Part shown: one piece after another, positions 20,457 through 31,278 of the stretch | Numbering within the stretch: position 1 is the first letter of the stretch | Layout of the letters: each line of letters starts with the position of its first letter | Source: Isochrysis galbana | Taxonomy: Eukaryota > Haptophyta > Isochrysidales > Isochrysidaceae | Assembly (NCBI GenBank): GCA_018136815.1 | Contig: CM030944.1 | Span: 2,705,834 to 2,769,833 of the forward strand | Direction of reading: 5' to 3' | Length of the DNA stretch: 64,000 nt | Translations under genes and position numbers: made by a program | The notes under the pieces: generated by a model | What the model was told of the DNA's origin: nothing | What the model saw: the letters and a program-made list of their open reading frames with translations, nothing else | Databases searched by the model: none

Positions 20457-22033
20457 CAAGCGCCCTCAGTACTCTGCACACCAACTTCTGCTGCGTGTTC
20501 CATTCGCTCCTTGACCGTGACCTGCTAGCTCCTACTTCTCGGTGACTCGCGCGTGCGCCTCGCGCGTGTACGGCTAGTGCGCCCCTTGTCGGCCTCATTG
20601 CCCCATCAAGTCATTCGACACGTCATGGCCTAGGGTTGTTCCGCGTGTCCGGGCCCAATTCATCCAGCAGCCATCCGGCCTCACCGAATATTCGGGATGA
20701 TGAGTACTCCTTCAACACACAGGTGAAATGCTTGGCGTTCGCATTCACCCGGCGACCCCGCGTAGCACATGATGCGTTATGTGCGTGGCTTCCATGCGTC
20801 ATCAGTTCCGCACCCCTCAGCTGGGACACAATGCTTGGCTAGGTGGAGCTGCGCATAAGCGCAGTCCAGAGTAACCGCTACCTGCTCCGTTCCCTCTTCC
20901 AATTGAGTGGGTGATTGGTCGTGGTTAGTCCTCGTTCGCGCTCCTTCCATTTAATCGTGTGGGGCTGTGGCTAAGTGTTTGTATTTGTGCATTCGGTGTT
21001 GCTCCACAAAATCGCACCTAGACCTAGACGCTTGACGCGCCTGATTCGACTCGCCGCCCCTCATTTGAGGGACTCCTCTCTGGCAACCTCAGCCCCAGCC
21101 CCGTTTTATTCTTTTTTGGCTGCGAGACTCGCCATCCACCATCCACCCGGGCCCAACTTCTTGTCAGGGTTGTGCGGTTGTGTGTTGTTTGGCTCAGAGT
21201 TTTGAGTTTTTTGTCAGGGTTTTGTGCCCATGACCCATGAGCATGATGGATATGATGGCCACTGTCGAATCAAGCCGAAGCTTGATCGTGGCAAGTCTCA
21301 GCGGGGCTAGGGGTATGGAGTGAAGAGAAGTCTTGAGGGAGGGGGAAAGGGCGCGCTACATTACGACGACGGCCCACGAGACACCACCCCACATCACTCA
21401 CTCACCAACAAGAAAATTCCGAAAACTAACGCAACATCGCACAAACAAACCAACAACCAACGAAATCAGTAAGGACAAACGAACAAATTCGGCGTGCAAT
21501 GCGGCGCAGCTTCGAGACTTCGAGACAACTCACTGGTGAAAACAAAACTCACTCAATTTTTCTCACACAACGCATGGTGGAGACACCGCATCCGCATAGA
21601 GTATATAAAATACTCTGGATGCGACACCCCCCGACTTAAGTCGAGCGTCCACGCGAGTAATGGGGTGATCAGGCCCAAAACAAGCTTGAACAACTGGACA
21701 AAAATCGAAACAATCAAACACATGCGAAAGGGTGTGATGACCCCTTGTCTTACCCCCCAAAGAGCGTGCACTCTCAGTGGGTTAAACCAAGCGCTATTGC
21801 TATTGCGCAAGCGCAAGCGCGCGCTTGTTTGCTGTTTGCCCGCATGACACATACGCCCGCTTGCCCAAGGGAGTGAGTTGTGCTCTCGCCCATGGTGCTG
21901 AGTGTGGTTGCCTCACCATTCCTCGCCATTCCCTCGCCTCTCGCCTCGCCCCCGCCTCGCCATGTCTCCGCTTCCCACCCGTCTTTCCACCATTCTCCCA
22001 TTTTGAGTCTGCCCGTTGTATTACGTATTACTT
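20457..22033. other. Spacer with one copy of an 86-bp duplicated block
   Basis: No gene seen apart from short uninformative frames. The notable content is the block at 21261-21346. Confidence 0.5.
21261..21346 (+). repeat. 86-bp block duplicated without mismatch, copy 1
   Basis: Begins ACTGTCGAATCAAGCCGAAG and is identical to 25118-25203 over its whole length. It contains the hairpin TCAAGC-CGAA-GCTTGA. Other repeats in the window have clearly diverged, so identity here means recent duplication or constraint. It may be a small RNA or a transposon part; no known RNA family recognised. Confidence 0.7.
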
Positions 22034-22551
22034 CCCGGATGGGCCGTCAGCCTTATATTAGGTCCTGATATCATGATATTAGGTCCTCTAGACGTGATAC
22101 CTGATACTAAGGGCCGCAGGCTACGTGACTCCGCAGGCTACGTGACTATGCATTACAAGGGTAAACGCTAACATTAAAATTGACCTAAATTCGACGTAGG
22201 AATAAATGGGTTGAACTAGGTTTAGAAGTTGAGGGCTGCTCGAAGGCCTAGCTAGGGTTGCAAGACTGCAAGACCGTGGGAGTTTTGAGTCTAAATAACC
22301 GTGTTGCCTTGATGGGCGAGCTTGCAGCTTGGGATAGTTGGATAGAGATGGTCGTCGATGAGCCTTGCTTGAGGACGAGCTGGTGTCTGGTTTGTACGTT
22401 TTCGTTAGTGTTAGTGTCTGGTGTAGTGTAATACTACTAGTATAACACATTATAGTCTTAGTGCCTACCTGATATTAGGCTGATGTTAGGTCCTGATATC
22501 AGTCTAAGGTCTCCGATACCTGACGGCCTTTGACCTGACGGCCCATCCGGG
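22034..22551. mobile_element. MITE-like element with 17-bp terminal inverted repeats
   Basis: The left end CCCGGATGGGCCGTCAG (22034-22050) is the exact reverse complement of the right end CTGACGGCCCATCCGGG (22535-22551). Subterminal blocks TTAGGTCCTGATATCA occur near both ends. No coding capacity is seen in the 518 bp. No target-site duplication could be defined, so the class is open. Confidence 0.75.
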
Positions 22552-22884
22552 TTGTACTTGAGCGTCCGTTGATCGCTTGAAGTAGTGCTTGTCTAGGTGG
22601 TTGACTTGGGTAAGTGGCCCGCTCTTGATCTGCCCCTTGACCTTTGTCTCGATCGCCGCGCGCATGTCGAGGCAGCCATCGTTCTTCGTTCGGCGTTTGT
22701 CGGTCTCCATTCATTCTTTCTCTCGATTTGCTCGCTCCCGTCCCTTTCTGCTTTCTTTCGTTTCCGTTGCTCCGTTTCGATTTCGATTTCGAGTCCTTTG
22801 ATTTGATATGATGTATGATGTGCTCTCTGAGGGAGAGTCATCACTTGTTTGGCCATGCGCTCATGGTCACCGCGTGGGAGCGGT

Positions 22885-23085
22885 TTTTCGTCACAAGAAA
22901 AAACCTTTTAATATTCTCGCCTCCCCCGTGGCACTGACTCGCATGTTCGTAGCCACGCCCCCTTCCCTTCCTCACCCTCATTCCCCGCCTTGCGGCAACT
23001 CCCCTCGTGCTCTACTTAGGGGCTCGGGATATGTGGGGGGTCCGAGCGGAGCTGTGTGCACTTGTCCTCAGCGGCGTGTTCTCCG
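22885..23085 (+). repeat. Dispersed repeat family B, copy 1
   Basis: Runs from AAAACCTTTTAATATTCTCG through GCCTTGCGGCAACTCCCCTC and GTGCTCTACTTAGGGGC. An inverted copy is at 27750-27945; diverged ones at 56405-56580 and 12020-12130. This copy abuts the truncated end of the LINE fragment. Confidence 0.75.
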
Positions 23086-23097
23086 CTCCCTCCTGTC

Positions 23098-24133
23098 TCT
23101 GTAGCAGGGTGATGGGTCTATAGTTTCGTGGATCCCGCGCATCTCCTTTCTTATAGAGTAGTATTATGTCGCCTTCTCTCAGTCAGAGTAAACGCTAGGG
23201 TTCCCGTGACCAGCGCTTGGTTATAAAGTCTAGTTAGCAATGGAGCCGCTATCTTCTCGTGTGCTTTATACACTTCCGCCGGCAGTCCATCCGGGCCTGC
23301 GCTTTTTCCCAGTCCGATGCTTCTTATCGCTCGGATAGTCTCTTCCACTTCTATGTACCCTTCCAGTCGGCGACGGTCTAGGTCGCTTATCGGGCGATCC
23401 GACAGTGTCGTCTCCAGCTGAGGTACTCTCTGCGCTTTTTTAGGGGAGTACAGCCATACGTAGTACTTGCGGAATTCTCTTCGGATCGCTTTGTCCGATG
23501 TCACGGTGTCGTGTTCCAAGTGTACTGGGGCGTCCCATTTATTTGTGCGGTATAGCTCCGCCACGTTGGCCTTCCATCTGCGAGGCTTCAGTTGTGCGAA
23601 GAACTCCTTAGAGTGTAGGTCTTCCCGACGGAGCTGCCGATACAGCGGCATGTCTTTAAGCGGGATCCGCCCTCTCTCTTCTGCTATCTCTTTATGTGTT
23701 TTCGCCAACTCCTCCGTGAGCCTCTCATTTGGTCCTTGCCTTGCAAGGCGGATGTTTAGCCTCGCGGCCTTCAATTCTAATACTGACTGGATGGTGGGCT
23801 TGGCTCTCATCGCTGTTTCTTCCCTCAGGAATGTTGCTATGTTTTCTTTTGCGTTGGCCCATATTATTTCTATGTTGCCCCCTTCCTCTATCTTTCGATC
23901 GGCGGTCCGCAACAGCAGTTCTACCGTTTTCATCGCGCCTTTCTCGCGGATTATCGTTGCGGTTTTTCGTCACAAGTTTGTTTGAGTTTGAGGCTTTGAT
24001 GGCCGTCGCTCGTTGTTGTTTGATGTCTGTTTTGATGCGTTCTCGAAGGTCTAGATTTTGTCCGAGTTGGTTGGTCATCGCGGTCTCGATTCTCGTTGAT
24101 TCTTCCTTTGGCTTGCTCGTTTCTCTCGATTCA
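23098..24133 (-). pseudogene. LINE ORF2 fragment (endonuclease-RT linker and RT start)
   Basis: On the minus strand the frame runs through ESTRIETAMTNQLGQNLDL to LRTADRKIEEGGNIEIIWAN, LKDMPLYRQLRREDLHSKEF and GKSAGPDGLPAEVYKAHEKI. The last is the typical entry of a non-LTR reverse transcriptase. At about 23165 the frame shifts, and NYRPITLL follows near 23110 before the copy ends at a family B repeat. At least one frame change in the 24.0-23.9 kb part is also needed. Its upstream side is interrupted at 24133 by an 871-bp insertion and appears to resume at 25020. Confidence 0.85.
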
Positions 24134-25004
24134 ACTAAGTTTATACTTAGTTCGCCCATGGGGGGGCACGAGCCCCCCTCTCTCTCCACTCCTCCCCTGC
24201 CATGGGGGAGGAACCACCCACTCTCCTGGCACGCCTGATGGCCTGCCAGGAGCACACTGCCATGCTGACCCATCCCTCTCCCCACAGGCACGCCTGATTC
24301 GCCCGCCCTGGCCTGTCGTGGCCAGCCCATCCCTCTGACCAGCCCCTCCTCCCCCTGGGCCCCCCTGTTCAGGACCCCCCAGCCAGCTCCAGTCGACCCG
24401 CAGGGGCTCGGAGCGCCAGCGAGGGAGAGGCAGGAGGGGCCCGGGCCATGCCCCAGCCTCACCTGCCCCCTGAGCTGTGCTCCCAGGCCCCTGCAGGCCA
24501 CCTGGGGACCTGAAGAGGGGCCGCAGGCGCGCGCCATGGGCCCCCGCCGCAGGGAAGAGAGGAGGAAAAGGGAAGAGGGAGGGGAGGGGGGAGCGGCAGC
24601 TCTCCCCTCCGGCAGATACGTGTCTTCTCGCCCCGTTTGGGTAAGAGAAGACGGGGGCGCCAGAGCCAGGAGAGAAGGGCCGCGGCTCGCCGCGGCCACT
24701 CGCTCTAGCGATGGAGATTAGCGCTTCTGGGCTCCTATCTCACGAGTGCCCCCCCCCCCCCCCTGCGTTGTTTTACCCGAAAGGGGTTTTCCCCCAGCGT
24801 GGACTCGAGGAGAGGACGCGCTGGGGTGCGCGGGGTCGGTGCATGCACGGGGGGGGGACAAATATCGAGGGGAGGGGGCAGTGCCCCCACCCCCCGGTAT
24901 CACTCGGACACCTGGCCCGTCAGGCATGGCGGGATTCCGGGACGGAAAAGTTATGTCCAATTAGCTAGTGGGGTTGGCTAGGATATAACATTGATTATTA
25001 TTAT
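24134..25004 (+). mobile_element. 871-bp insertion inside the LINE, flanked by 16-bp direct repeats
   Basis: The 16 bases CGTTTCTCTCGATTCA occur at 24118-24133 and again at 25005-25020. Between them lies a unit that starts with the family A head (ACTAAGTTTATACTTAGTT) and ends with the family C tail (GGTTGGCTAGGATATAACAT then TTGATTATTATTAT). Removing it makes the LINE minus-strand frame continuous (NTIQKSKAKG joined to ESRETSKPKE). Direct repeats of this length and an A/T-rich end fit retroposition by target-primed reverse transcription. No coding region seen. Confidence 0.8.
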
Positions 25005-25019
25005 CGTTTCTCTCGATTC

Positions 25020-25117
25020 ACCTTTCGCTTTCGATTTCTGAATTGTGTTTGTTGTCCTTGAAATTGTGTGTGCCCACTCAGTCCGGACGTGCACCCTGAT
25101 GTGAGACTTGTCTTCAA
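25020..25117 (-). pseudogene. Upstream remainder of the interrupted LINE
   Basis: The minus-strand reading ISRTTNTIQKSKAKG from about 25065 back to 25020 continues in frame into the LINE fragment once the 871-bp insertion is removed. How far it extends upstream is unclear. Confidence 0.5.
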
Positions 25118-25203
25118 ACTGTCGAATCAAGCCGAAGCTTGATCGTGGCAAGTCTCAGCGGGGCTAGGGGTATGGAGTGAAGAGAAGTCTTGAGGGAGGG
25201 GAG
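25118..25203 (+). repeat. 86-bp block duplicated without mismatch, copy 2
   Basis: Identical to 21261-21346. It ends about 200 bp upstream of the WD40 gene start. Flanks outside the 86 bp do not match the first copy. Confidence 0.7.
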
Positions 25204-25404
25204 AGTCGCGTCAGCTCGCTCCATCGCAACCAGCCATTAAGTTAGTTGAACTAAGTATAATATTAGTCATGAGAGTAGATATGATGGATGGTGTAGTTAC
25301 TCTTTGTATTTGTCCAACTCCATGACCAGAACTAGGTTTATACTACTACGTCGTTCACCCTTGGGGGGAAGGACGGGACACGTCGCGCGCGCTGCGTGGC
25401 GCCG

Positions 25405-26791
25405 ATGGACGACCACGCGTCGGAGACCGACTCGGTGGTGGGCGAGCTGCACGAGGTGGCGATGGTGAGCGACTTGCAGGTGACGGAGGAGTTTGAGCTT
25501 GGGCCCGACGACCTGCCGCCCGCCGACGACGAGTCAGAGATGGGCGACGAGAGCGTCGTCGGCTCTGACGACGAGATGGAGTCTGCGGAGGCGGTGCGGG
25601 AGCCAGAGGTGGCGCTCGAGCCAGTGCACGAGGCGGTGGAGGAGATGAGCGTTCAACAGCTCACATTGCACACTTCTGCCGTGTTCGCCGTCGCTGTCAA
25701 CGCCGCCAACCCCTTCTTCTTCGCGACAGGCGGCGGCGATGACGTGGGCTACCTCTGGCGCCTCGGCCTCGCAGAGCCAATTGCACGGCTACAGGGACAC
25801 AACGAGACGATCAGCTCGATCGGCTTCAGTGTCGACGGAAACTACCTGGCCACCGGAGGCCTTGATGGTGTTGTGCGCGTCTGGACTGCCGACACGGGCG
25901 CGCCCGTCGTCGCGCTAGAGGGCCCGACGCAGGGCATCAATTGGGTGGCTTGGCACAGCCGTGGCGCAGTCTTGCTGGCAGGCTCGGAGGACGCGACCGC
26001 TTGGATGTGGAAGGTCTCAGAGGGCTCTGTCATGCAGATTTTCTCCGCTCACTCGGCCTCCGTCTCCTACGGAGGCTTTGCAAACGGCGGACGGAGCGTC
26101 ATCACCGCCTCAGAAGACGGCACCGTAAGGGTGTGGAACCCGAGAGCTGGGACGGTCGACCACACGTTGCATGCATCGACACCGCAGGAGCCCTACGCGA
26201 TCACCTGTCTGGCAGCGCACCCGTCACAGGCCGTCTATGTCTTCGGCATAGAGACGGGCGCCGTTAAGATGGCCCATGCAGAGACAGGTGCGAATTGCCT
26301 GTCTGCTGGCGCGCCCGCGCGTATTGAAACTTTGAGCTACTCGCTGGCGCTGGCGCCTCCATGCTCATGCTGGCCCTGCGGCCCCGCTTGCCCCGCCTCG
26401 CTCCGCAGGGAAGGTGCTCGCAGCTTTGAATGCCCACAGCGGATCCGTCGAGGCCGTGGGCTTTTGCGATTGTATGCCGCTAGGAGCGACTGGCGCGATG
26501 GATGGGAAGCTGTGCATCTGGGACCTCAACTCGTATGGCTTGCGCCACACGTGCACCCACGGCGCCGGAGTGGTCGAGCTCATCTGGCGAAAAAATGCGC
26601 CTGTGCTCTTTACGTGCACGGTGTCGCGTGAGATCCGGTTGTGGGATGGGCGTTCTGGCGACTGCCTGAAGGTGCTCACCGGCCACCGCGAGGCCGTGCT
26701 GTGCATGGCCGTCGGTTACACCCCGGATGCCACGTATCTTGTTAGCGGCTCCGATGACCACACCGCCCGTGTCTGGTCAATCGACGTGTAA
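25405..26791 (+). CDS. AAMP/Sqt1-like WD40-repeat protein
   Basis: The family comprises human AAMP and yeast Sqt1; Sqt1 is a chaperone of ribosomal protein uL16 (Rpl10). Exons are 25405-26287 and 26409-26791, joined in phase 1 over a 121-bp GT-AG intron, giving 421 residues. An acidic head (EFELGPDDLPPADDESEMGD) precedes about seven WD repeats: LTLHTSAVFAVAVN, GDDVGYLWRL, LDGVVRVWTA, INWVAWHSRGAVLLAGSED, WMWKVSEG, SEDGTVRVWNPRAG. After the junction ETG|KVLAALNAHSGS come AVGFCDCMPLGATGAMDG, LRHTCTHGAGVVELIW and SGSDDHTARVW. The VLLAG.ED..WMWK block and the RH.C.H..G+V.L.W block are specific to AAMP. The first in-frame ATG is at 25405. Confidence 0.9.
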
Positions 26792-27324
26792 AGCCACCGT
26801 GCGTTGCGGTCACGGCGCGGTGCAGCCGCGACCGGGTGCGAAAGGTGCTAGTGCAGCCCGTTTTGCACCGCCACTCGCATGGCGATGAGATTACAATGAG
26901 AGTTGGGTGCGGGAGATCAGCAGTATGACATTCGTGGTGGCCGAGTACCCTAGTTCTCACTTTAAGCAACCAGCAACCGACACCACGTGCACAGAGTGTC
27001 AGGGTCAATTTGCATGTGCAATGGCGGTCGTCGACAGCGGTGGTGTGACAATCATCACTCATAGTGTGGAATGTGGATGCTGTTGGTGCCGGTACCGCTA
27101 CTACTTACACACAGCAGTTGCTGCCCACCGCGGGCACGAGCACGTCCGCGATTTTCATTATGCTGTTGGTGATTGATGACCGTCGACTAGGCAAAGTTGG
27201 TTGTTGGAGCTAGTGGCGGGAGCTGCCTTCTTTGTACTATTGACTCAAAACTAAGTTTACACTTGGTTGCGACAGGAGCGCGCCGACGCGCCTCTTCTCT
27301 CCTCAAGCCAACTAAGTTAATACT

Positions 27325-27480
27325 ACTCACATGGGACATGGGGGAGGCGCATCATGCCCTCCCCCTCGGGCTCCAACTCCCCTCCGGGGGGCCAGTCGGT
27401 CATCCTCAGACTCTGCCTCTTGGAATGAGCTGAGCAATCACCATCCTGACCCAAACCCCCAGTGGGCGCAAGTCAGGAGG
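27325..27480 (+). repeat. Dispersed repeat G, copy 2
   Basis: Shares CATGGG.. GGGCTCC, CATCCTCAGACTCTGCC and ATGAGCTGA with 2425-2560. The head AACTAAGTTAATACTACTCA resembles that of family A. Confidence 0.6.
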
Positions 27481-27749
27481 CGCACTCCTTGGCCCGCATG
27501 ACCCCTATATTTACCAAGGATGAACAAGGCAGGCTACAACTAAGTAAAGAATTTGGCCTAGTAGCAAAAGCCCTCGGCCTAGCTGAGAGGCTCGCATGAA
27601 AAGACGCGACAACCCGCTCCGACCGTATGTCAAGACTGGAGACCGACCATAACTACGGACATGCCGGACGAACGGACTTACACACTAGTACGACTACACC
27701 CCGAAGCACTTACATTATAAACAGGTCACTCAACGGAACAAGAGGGAGG

Positions 27750-27945
27750 CGAGAACATACCGTTGGGGACAGGTGCACCCCGCTCAGCTCTGACCCCCCA
27801 AACGACCCGGGCCCCTAAGTAGAGCATGAGGGGAGTTGCCGCAAGGCAGGGAGTGAGGGAGAGGGAGGAGAAAGAGCGTGGCTTCGTGAGTGTCTTCCAT
27901 TGCCACGGGCGAGGCGAGAATATTAAAAAGTGTTTTTTTTTGGAG
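27750..27945 (-). repeat. Dispersed repeat family B, inverted copy
   Basis: Reverse complement of the 22885-23085 unit, from GGGCCCCTAAGTAGAGCATG through GGGGAGTTGCCGCAAGGC to GAGAATATTAAAAAG and a T-run. Confidence 0.75.
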
Positions 27946-28213
27946 TTGAAGCCCTTCCAACGAATGAGGTATTGCACATCGCCTTGTCGCAGGCGCTTGG
28001 CCACTATCCACTATGTGGTCTACCTCGTGCAAGGTGTTGTCCGCCTGCGCCACTCCCACTCCTCGCTTCCGCCCCCCCCATCTCCCTCCATGGCCCCGCC
28101 CGACAGCAGCCTTTTCTGCCGCCTCTTTCTCCCGAACAAAAAAAAATTTTCAACCGAACACAAAACAAAAAACACAAAAACACATGTATTGTGTATTGAT
28201 GAGGTGTTGAATG

Positions 28214-28403
28214 CCTAGATGGGAAATACGTATTTACCGTATTTGGCCAGAGACCAAATACATATGTATTTGGCTGTATTCGAAGCTCGAAGCGTGTCCT
28301 GGGTAGTAGGCCTCGAATGTATTTGAAATGTATTTGGCCTCAGGCCAAATACATATGTATTTGGCTGTATTTGCAGGCCCCTGCACCGTATTTCCCATCT
28401 AGG
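28214..28403. mobile_element. hAT-like MITE with perfect 8-bp target duplication
   Basis: The 190-bp element starts CCTAGATGGGAAATACG and ends with its reverse complement CGTATTTCCCATCTAGG. It is flanked on both sides by GTTGAATG (28206-28213 and 28404-28411). An 8-bp duplication fits hAT-type transposition. The interior holds the 20-bp perfect palindrome CCAAATACATATGTATTTGG twice. A lone half-end, TAGATGGGAAATACA, lies near 33698. No coding capacity. Confidence 0.88.
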
Positions 28404-28443
28404 GTTGAATGGCCCTCTAAAAGCACGCTGCACGCTGCGACCT

Positions 28444-28567
28444 GGGCTCATGGTCTAGTGCCTAGTGCGCAGTGCGCAGTGCGCGGCGGCCTCGGGGTCA
28501 TGGGTTCGAAAGCCTCGGGAGCCGCTGGCCGCTGGCGGATCCCGAGGCGCCCAGACCTTTTTTTAAT
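28444..28567 (+). repeat. Possible tRNA-derived SINE or tRNA pseudogene
   Basis: GGGCTCATGGTCTAGTGC holds a good pol III A-box (TGGTCTAGTG). About 50 bp later GGGTTCGAAAGCC resembles a B-box, and a T-run terminator follows at 28558-28564. No proper cloverleaf can be drawn by eye, so a functional tRNA is unlikely. Confidence 0.45.
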
Positions 28568-28585
28568 ATTCCAACGATCTAGATA

Positions 28586-28691
28586 ATACTAATACTAATA
28601 ATAGGTTTGGCAGAAGCACTATCTGTATCTATCTAGATAGCCGAAAGGCACTATCTATATCTATAGAGATAGCAAAAAACGCCCAAACCTA
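28586..28691. mobile_element. Possible about 100-bp MITE
   Basis: TAGGTTTGG near the left end and CCAAACCTA near the right end are inverted. ATCTAGATA flanks both sides, but related motifs also lie inside, so the boundaries are uncertain. Confidence 0.35.
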
Positions 28692-28900
28692 ATATCTAGA
28701 TAGCTCCAAATGAAACTTACTCACAGTCTTAGCCGCCTCGCCGTTCCTCTCTGTAGATGCGGATGATAAAAATACTCCCAAGCCTCACGCCTCGCCTCCC
28801 GGGCCGCGCTGTGCAAATACCGTAGGGGATGAACCCCCCCCCCCCCCCTCCCCCCTTCCCCCCCCTCCCCCGACGGGTAGACTGGAGCCGCCCGCGGTGC

Positions 28901-29075
<175 letters not shown>

Positions 29076-29304
29076 TCTCTCTTCTCTCTCTTCTCTTCTC
29101 CTCTCTCCTGTGCTCTCCTGCCACCGAGGCTCTGCCTACCGCTCTCCCACACCCTCTCTCCTCCTCCTCTCCCTCTCTCCTCCTCCTCTCTTGCTCTCAT
29201 TGCCCTGCCAACACACGGGGCTCGCCTCGTTCTCCCCCTCCACCCCCTCCCTTCTCGGCTCCCATCCACCCCCCTTTCAAGCACGACCCCCCTTCACCTA
29301 CACG

Positions 29305-31278
29305 ATGCAGCGGATGCCACTGAGCACGACTGCTGCTCAACCATCGCGCAGGCCAGCTCCACCGCGTCCGACAGGCAGCGAGAACCTACGGATGCCGAAT
29401 CAGCTCGCCGGACCGGCACGCGCACCCACGAAAGAAAAGCCCACCGCTCAAGGCCGACTCAGCTCGCGATCCACCGTACACTCCAAGGCCAAGCGCGCTC
29501 TCTACCCTGTCGACGCCGATGAAGCGCTGCAGAGCAACTCGGCAAGCAGTGCGTCCGGCAAGTCGTTAGCGGGCAGCGGTGCCATTCCGCACGAACTGAC
29601 ACGCTCGCAGGCGGAGTTGTATGTCGCGCTCTTTGGAGAGGGGCCGCAGGGTACCGACTTGCCGCTCTCTTGCACCTGCTCCTCTTCCGAGGCCGACTGG
29701 GAGGTCATATACGATCCGCAAAAAGAACGTCCTATTGGAGAGGGCTCTTGCACATCTGCATGCAACTTAGTCTCCGCTGATGCAGTATCTTGTTGTACAG
29801 ACTCTCCACAAGCGAAGGTAGTGGAGAAGGCCGTTCTGAAGGCCCTGCGCGGCGCGGCCTTGCAGCGAAAGCAGGCTGTGCAGGAGGCGCTCGCAAAGGC
29901 TGCTAAAGAGCGCGAAGCGATGATCACAGAGGCAGTGCGCGCAGCCACCAACCAGGTGCTTGCACGGCTCTGTGCCTAGGGCTTGGGGCATCGACGCGGT
30001 TCGGGAGCCTTGGTTGGATTCTTCCTCGACCCGCCTGTGCACATGCACAGCTTGAGCGATTCGGTGCTTCACCGCCTCGCACCAGCTTCTCGTCTCACTC
30101 TCCGACCCTTTCCCTTCCTTGATCATCTAACATCGGTTTGCAGGTGGAGGCCGCCGGACGAAAGAAGACCGGCATCGCGCTCGAGGCGCTCAGGGCAGAG
30201 TTGGAGAAGGAGAAGGAAAGGGCGGCACGGGCTGCGGTAGCTGAGACCTTGCGCGAGACGGAGCGTGAGAAAGCGGAGGCTGTGACGGCTATAAGAAAAG
30301 AGATGCAAGAAGCTCTTGAGGCGGCCGCCGCAGAAAAAGAGGCATCACTTCGCAAAGCCGCCCGCGCCAAAGACTCTGCGGTAGCCGAGGCCATGCGTAC
30401 CGCTAGACAAAAATGCGAGGCAGTGGAGGCTCAGGCTGCAGCGACTATCGAAGCTGAACGTGAGAGGATTGCGGCGGCTGAGCGTAACCACCGCAAGCAG
30501 CGCGAGGCCAAGGCAACTCGCGCACAGCAGGCGGCTGACGCGGCCCGTGAGCAGGCGGTCGCGGAGGCTGTAGAAGCTGCGAGGCGGGCTCACTCGGAGG
30601 AACTGGCTGCATTGCGCGCATCGCACCAGGCCGAGCTAGTCGAAGAGCGGCGCGCGGCGGCAGCCGCAGCAGCCGAAGCAGCGTCAAAGGCCGCATTGGC
30701 GGAGAGGGAAGCCGTCCTAAATGCCATCACTCAAGTTGAGGAACGTCATCGCGCAGCCTTGATGGAGGTTCAGACGAGATGCCAACGTGATGTGGCTGAG
30801 GCAATGGAAAGAGGGTACGCGCGCGGCGAGGCTGCAGCTCGGACTGTGGCGAAGAAGGAAGCGGAGGAGGCACGCAAGGCGGCGATAGAGGAGACACGCA
30901 GGCAAGTTCGGGCAGCGGAGCAGGTGAGCAAAGCCTCTTGAGCCTTTTCAAGAAGCCGCAACTCACAACTGTAGCCGTTCGGCATGATGGTGGGAGGAGC
31001 GTGGAGGGTTGTCTTTCTCGTGCAAGCACAACACAGCCCGTCTCATCGCTGATCCGGCGCATTCTCCGCGGAGAAAGATCCCGACCGCGCTTGTTTACCC
31101 CTGCTCCATGGACTCGTCGCCTTCCCTTGCCAAGCAGGTTGCAGTACAAAAGGCGGAAGGCGTCCTTGACCGAGTTATGGCGGCGCAAAAGGCTGAGCAA
31201 GAAGCAGCGATAAAGAAGGCGATCAGCGAATATGAAACCCAGCTACTCACAAGTCCCGTGAAGCCCAATACGAAGTAA
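29305..31278 (+). CDS. Coiled-coil protein of unknown function, three exons
   Basis: Exons 29305-29955, 30144-30923 and 31138-31278 join in phase 0 at three-base CAG|GT.. signals to give 523 residues. The first about 110 residues are Ser/Pro-rich and probably disordered. ELTRSQAELYVALFGEG and DWEVIYDPQKERPIGEG form a short conserved-looking block. From about 165 onward the chain is an Ala/Glu/Arg-rich coiled coil with heptad spacing (for example LEALRAELEKEKERAARAAV and ERHRAALMEVQTRCQRDVAE). The last exon adds VLDRVMAAQKAEQEAAIKKA and a short tail. Length and composition fit a structural or cytoskeletal protein, but no family is recognised. Confidence 0.72.

Larger units (their letters stand above)
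26792..28213. other. Spacer with repeats G and B
   Basis: Contains two family-A-like heads near 27250 and 27305, repeat G (27325-27480) and an inverted family B copy (27750-27945). No gene seen. Confidence 0.5.

Noticed and set aside
28444-28520. Functional tRNA gene
   Set aside because: A-box and B-box likenesses exist, but acceptor and anticodon stems do not pair by eye.
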